From contig NZ_JANSUY010000004.1 of the NCBI RefSeq assembly GCF_024741135.1, positions 1 through 64,000 on the forward strand: a stretch of 64,000 bases of DNA, in the 5' to 3' direction. The notes under the pieces are model-generated. The model was not told the DNA's origin. It did no database searches and worked only from the letters and a program-made list of their open reading frames with translations. Origin of the DNA: Aquiflexum gelatinilyticum. GTDB taxonomy: Bacteria > Bacteroidota > Bacteroidia > Cytophagales > Cyclobacteriaceae. Below, in pieces: positions 60,956 to 64,000 of the stretch. The translations under genes and the position numbers were made by a program. The stretch's first letter is position 1, and every line of letters begins with the position of its first letter.

Positions 60956-61333
60956 TTAGTCAACAATGATTTTAATCGGTGGTTCATCAATTTCTACGAT
61001 GCCCAAAGGCGCAATTTTCTTAGCAACTTCAGACTGCTTGCTGCTTAGCATAAACTCCGCTTCGAGCGTGGTGACATCTGCCCTGACGTCTTCGACTTCC
61101 TGTTGCAGTTTTTCGATCTTGCGGATCATGTTGTCTGCACGGTGGTTGCTCCATATATAAATGAGCGCCAAGAAAGCCGCGAAGAAGAAAGGCGGTGCAA
61201 AATGGACCGGAACACCTTCTCCGAGAATACCGGTCACGTTGAGCTTCTCTTCGATCATGGTAAAGATGTTTTTACCATTCCCCTTTGGAGAAGAACCTTG
61301 TTGGATTTTCTTCTTGAAAGTATTTTGGCTCAT
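60956..61333 (-). CDS. FtsL-like divisome protein
   Basis: A 125-residue bitopic protein: cytoplasmic basic start, one membrane segment (about residues 47-64), then a coiled coil (NMIRKIEKLQQEVEDVRADV) and a short hydrophobic end. It sits between rsmH and ftsI, the place of ftsL in most dcw clusters. Sequence similarity across FtsL proteins is low, so the call rests on topology and position. It should bridge FtsI and FtsQ. Confidence 0.85.
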   Translation of the reverse strand: MSQNTFKKKIQQGSSPKGNGKNIFTMIEEKLNVTGILGEGVPVHFAPPFFFAAFLALIYIWSNHRADNMIRKIEKLQQEVEDVRADVTTLEAEFMLSSKQSEVAKKIAPLGIVEIDEPPIKIIVD

Positions 61334-61334
61334 C

Positions 61335-62240
61335 TTATTTCTTTTCAGCTATTCTCAGTTTGGCACTGCGTGCCCTGTTGTTACTCTGTATTTCTTCCTC
61401 ATCAGCGATGAGTGCCTTTCTATGTATCGGTTCCAAAGGTCTGATCAGGTTGCCGTAGAAATCTTTTTCAACCTCACCCTGGAATTTTCCTTTGTTGATA
61501 AAGTTCTTCACCAACCTGTCCTCTAAGGAATGGTAGCTCATAATGACCAACCTTCCTCCGGGCTTCAAGGCATCCACTGTTTGTTTCAGCATATCTTCCA
61601 AGGCTCCCATCTCATCATTGACTTCAATCCTCAATGCCTGAAACACCTGGGCGAAGTATTTGAACTCTTTGCCTCGCGGCGCATATTTTTGGAGTAGCGC
61701 TTTGAAATCTGCTGTTGTTTCAAATTGTGCTGCCGCTCTTTGGGAGACGACCGCCTGTGCTAGAGTTTTGGCATTTTTGATTTCTCCATAAATGCCAAAA
61801 ATCTTGTGAAGCTTCCCTTCCTCGTAGGTGTTCAGGACATCCTTTGCAGAAATGTCCATCCCGCTACTCATCCTCATGTCAAGCTCTCCTTCGAAACGTG
61901 TCGAAAAACCCCTTTTAGGTTCATCGATCTGATGGGAAGAAATCCCCAAATCAGCAAGAATCCCGTCTACCTGATTTACCCCGTACAATCGGAGATATTT
62001 TCTAAAATCCCTGAAATTGGCCTGAATGAATGAAAAGCGGTCATCTTCTGGAGTGTTCTCTTCAGCATCTACATCTTGGTCAAATCCATACAAATGTCCT
62101 TTTTCAAGATGCTTGAGTATTTCCTTCGAATGTCCGCCACCACCAAAAGTCAGGTCTATATAAATCCCATTGGGATTAATAGCCAATCCTTCAATGCAGG
62201 GGCCAAGCATCACGGGAATATGATAAGGAAGGGCTGTCAT
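61335..62240 (-). CDS. rsmH: 16S rRNA m4C1402 methyltransferase
   Basis: S-adenosylmethionine-dependent enzyme that methylates N4 of C1402 in the ribosomal P site (also called mraW). Contains the SAM loop LTFGGGGHSKEIL (residues 30-42) and LADLGISSHQID. Length is 301. It lies between mraZ (2 bases) and the ftsL-like gene (1 base) in the dcw cluster. Confidence 0.97.
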   Translation of the reverse strand: MTALPYHIPVMLGPCIEGLAINPNGIYIDLTFGGGGHSKEILKHLEKGHLYGFDQDVDAEENTPEDDRFSFIQANFRDFRKYLRLYGVNQVDGILADLGISSHQIDEPKRGFSTRFEGELDMRMSSGMDISAKDVLNTYEEGKLHKIFGIYGEIKNAKTLAQAVVSQRAAAQFETTADFKALLQKYAPRGKEFKYFAQVFQALRIEVNDEMGALEDMLKQTVDALKPGGRLVIMSYHSLEDRLVKNFINKGKFQGEVEKDFYGNLIRPLEPIHRKALIADEEEIQSNNRARSAKLRIAEKK

Positions 62241-62242
62241 AG

Positions 62243-62683
62243 TCAGGAAAGATATTGGTCCATCAAGCTCGACAGCTCATCCTGGTCTTTTATAGAATTT
62301 TGACCGTATTTTTCAGGATTCCAGATTTCGATAAAAGAGCCATAACCCAATACAGTGGCGTCTTTATCAATGCCAGCCTTTTGTAGAAAAGTTTTGGGGA
62401 TCAAAAAACGGCCTGCGCTGTCCAGCTCCACTTCAGTCATGCTTTCAAAAAATCCTCTCTTGATCCTTCTTTGGATAGGATCGCGGTCTGAAAGCGCATT
62501 GATCTGATGTAAAAGTTTTTTAAACTCTACTTGGGTGTACAACGCAAGACATCCATCGTCTCCATGGCGTAAAATGAGGGTATCACCGTTGGAGTCAGGA
62601 ATTGCCGCCTTCATTTTGGCAGGCAATGCCAGACGTCCTTTCGGATCCACCTTGCATTCATACAGACCGTTGAACATTCCCAT
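62243..62683 (-). CDS. mraZ: Transcriptional regulator MraZ
   Basis: Ring-forming DNA-binding protein that controls its own dcw operon in other bacteria. Two SpoVT-AbrB-like halves are visible: GLYECKVDPKGRLALPAKMK (residues 5-24) and the second SAGRFLIPKTFL (about 93-104). Length is 146. It is the first gene of the cluster. The decamer repeats 58 bases before its start are the likely binding site. A Met at position 3 is another possible start. Confidence 0.95.
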   Translation of the reverse strand: MGMFNGLYECKVDPKGRLALPAKMKAAIPDSNGDTLILRHGDDGCLALYTQVEFKKLLHQINALSDRDPIQRRIKRGFFESMTEVELDSAGRFLIPKTFLQKAGIDKDATVLGYGSFIEIWNPEKYGQNSIKDQDELSSLMDQYLS

Positions 62684-62710
62684 GGGCTTATCTTGGATTT
62701 ACTACAAAGA

Positions 62711-62718
62711 CAAAAGTA
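62711..62718 (-). promoter_or_regulatory. Candidate -7 element for mraZ and the dcw operon
   Basis: Minus strand TACTTTTG matches TAnnTTTG, 28 bases before the mraZ start. The -33 region falls next to the decamer repeats and has no clear TTG at 19-20 bases. Confidence 0.5.
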
Positions 62719-62740
62719 AGAAAAGCAATTACACAATCCA

Positions 62741-62770
62741 CCACTTTTCCCCACTTTTCTCCACTTTTTC
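62741..62770 (-). promoter_or_regulatory. Putative MraZ operator (three tandem decamers)
   Basis: Three consecutive 10-base units, CCACTTTTCC, CCACTTTTCT and CCACTTTTTC on the plus strand, read on the minus strand as TGG-containing boxes one helical turn apart. Known MraZ targets are TGGGN repeats with 5-base spacers, the same 10-base period. The units lie just upstream of the mraZ -7 element. Identity as an operator is inference. Confidence 0.65.
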
Positions 62771-63129
62771 TTAAAACTATTTAAAAGTTTGATTTATTAC
62801 AATAAATGATCAAAAATTTCAGCCTTTTTTTATTTGGTGCTCAATGACTTGAGGTAAATCAGTCTACTAAAAAAACATCAAAAACAATTCAAAAATGAGG
62901 TTTTTGATAAAAATGAAATGAAAAATAATCGAGATCAAATACACTTTTAGCATTTTGGGAGAAAAGTGGGGCAATTTCCCAAAGGTTTTGGTATTTCAGG
63001 AAAAATCCCCCAAGACAAAAGTCAATTTTTACGAAATGAACCTTTTGTCAAAAAAAAATCTTTACCACACAAAACCAGTAGGTTAATAGATTTTGATTTT
63101 ATTTGCACCAAAAAACTCCACAACTCATA

Positions 63130-64000
63130 ATGAAGCTACTTTCTGTTTTTACCCTTTCGGTTTCGGCTATTTTTCTTATTTCATGCGGAAACAAAAAAAC
63201 TGAAAATCCCAATCTCAAAGGCAAGTGGCATGCTGAGCTCGATCTTGGCGGTGACCTCCTTCCCTTTGAAATAGGATTTATTCAAAACGGTGAAAAATGG
63301 ACTATGGAAGCTTATCATGCAGAGGAAATTTTGACCTTTGATGAGGTGGCGGTTACCGGTGATTCTATCAAGGTTACAATGGGAACTTTTGATGCAGAGA
63401 TTCGGGCCAAAATCATGGAAAACGGGCTGATAGAAGGTATTTTTACCAAAAATTACGCAACCAATTATTTTGTCCCATTCAAAGCAAAAAAGACTGAAAA
63501 AAACAGGTTTGAAGTGACCGAAAAACCCACCGCTGATTTTTCAGGAAAGTGGAAAACAGAGTTTTTGGAAGCGGATGGAGATGTCTATCCCGCAGTTGGA
63601 ATCTTTACCCAAAAGGGAGATAAAATCACCGGCACATTCCTTACCAAACTAGGGGATTATCGGTACCTAGAAGGCAATGTTTCGGGCAATTCTTTTTACC
63701 TCAGCACCTTCGATGGGAATCATTTATTTCTGTTTTCCGGAGAACTTCAGGCTGATGGTTCGGTGACTGGACGCTTCCGCAGCGGCCCTAAATCGAAGGA
63801 AACTTTTCAGGCTATTCGGGATGAAAATTTTGAACTTCCCGATGCTTTTTCCCTCAATTACCTCAAAGAAGGTTATGATACTTTTTCATTCACATTCCCT
63901 GATGTAAATGGAAATCCTGTTTCCAATCAAGATGAGAAATTTAAAGATAAAGTGGTATTGGTGCAGATTTTTGGGACCTGGTGTCCAAACTGCGTCGATG
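63130..64000 (+). CDS. TlpA-like thioredoxin lipoprotein (partial, runs off the window)
   Basis: Membrane-anchored thiol-disulfide protein, probably periplasmic. A type II signal peptide ends LISC (MKLLSVFTLSVSAIFLISC). Two related beta-rich segments follow, starting NLKGKWHAELDLGGD and FSGKWKTEFLEADGD, each about 95 residues. The thioredoxin-like domain then begins (FTFPDVNGNPVSN) and reaches the active site WCPNC at the window end. The two front segments may be an internal duplication. The gene has no stop here, so length and C-terminus are unknown. Confidence 0.85.
   Translation, partial: MKLLSVFTLSVSAIFLISCGNKKTENPNLKGKWHAELDLGGDLLPFEIGFIQNGEKWTMEAYHAEEILTFDEVAVTGDSIKVTMGTFDAEIRAKIMENGLIEGIFTKNYATNYFVPFKAKKTEKNRFEVTEKPTADFSGKWKTEFLEADGDVYPAVGIFTQKGDKITGTFLTKLGDYRYLEGNVSGNSFYLSTFDGNHLFLFSGELQADGSVTGRFRSGPKSKETFQAIRDENFELPDAFSLNYLKEGYDTFSFTFPDVNGNPVSNQDEKFKDKVVLVQIFGTWCPNCVD

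Larger units (their letters stand above)
62684..63129. other. Divergent control region between mraZ and the tlpA-like gene
   Basis: These 446 bases hold no gene. They carry the mraZ -7 element, three tandem decamers at 62741-62770, and at 62958-62971 a 14-base copy of part of those repeats in the opposite orientation. The remaining sequence is AT-rich. No exact TAnnTTTG element was found for the plus-strand gene. Confidence 0.7.

Noticed and set aside
62741-62770. Tandem decamers as a CRISPR remnant or simple-sequence repeat
   Set aside because: There are no spacers, the units are only 10 bases, and they sit in the control region of mraZ with a matching regulatory period.

Overview
The window is core-genome DNA of a Bacteroidota bacterium, most likely order Cytophagales and probably near the family Cyclobacteriaceae. 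Several things point there. Promoters fit the Bacteroidota pattern TTTG-N19/20-TAnnTTTG. The RNA polymerase and FtsZ sequences look like this group, including the FtsZ tail ending NRFLHDNVD. There is a FecI/FecR/TonB-receptor trio whose receptor carries an STN domain, MurE has the DNPR motif typical of meso-DAP walls, and L36 and S14 lack zinc ligands. Family-level placement is inference; no rRNA gene is present.

Layout. (1) 1-20540, almost all minus strand: the str, S10, spc and alpha ribosomal operons joined into one gene array, reading rpsL-rpsG-fusA-rpsJ, a terminator and new promoter, then rplC through rplQ with secY, map, infA and rpoA inside, followed after another terminator by carA and eno. 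(2) 20560-34092, minus strand: tRNA-Tyr, tRNA-Gly, tRNA-Thr and tuf, then a promoter and tRNA-Trp-secE-nusG-rplKAJL-rpoB-rpoC, then a small DUF3467 gene. (3) 34157-40452: an M1-family lipoprotein aminopeptidase, a divergent biotin carrier protein, pyrH-frr, and two tandem purine nucleoside phosphorylases. (4) 40721-45771, plus strand: a PepSY-like lipoprotein, an ECF sigma factor, a FecR anti-sigma factor and a TonB-dependent receptor. This is the main accessory module. (5) 45772-47308: sparse DNA holding a 55-residue lipoprotein gene and an FMN reductase. (6) 47311-62683, minus strand: the division and cell wall (dcw) cluster mraZ-rsmH-ftsL-ftsI-murE-mraY-murD-ftsW-murG-murC-ftsQ-ftsA-ftsZ, without murF, murB or ddl. 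(7) 63130-end: the start of a TlpA-like thioredoxin lipoprotein, cut by the window edge.

How the genes work together. Regions 1 and 2 supply ribosomes, translation factors, RNA polymerase and the Sec translocon. Region 6 makes peptidoglycan precursors and builds the division ring, and its promoter region carries three tandem 10-bp repeats that look like a MraZ operator. Region 4 looks like a surface-signalling unit in which an outer-membrane receptor relays ligand status through FecR to its sigma factor.

I found no insertion sequence, prophage, CRISPR array or toxin-antitoxin pair. Most of the window is conserved housekeeping DNA. The points most worth a second look are the mraZ operator repeats with a 14-base inverted copy towards the tlpA-like gene, an Asn-to-Asp change in the purine-recognition position of one phosphorylase, the PepSY-like lipoprotein beside the sigma/FecR/receptor trio, and the compact terminator/promoter junctions in the ribosomal and RNA polymerase operons.
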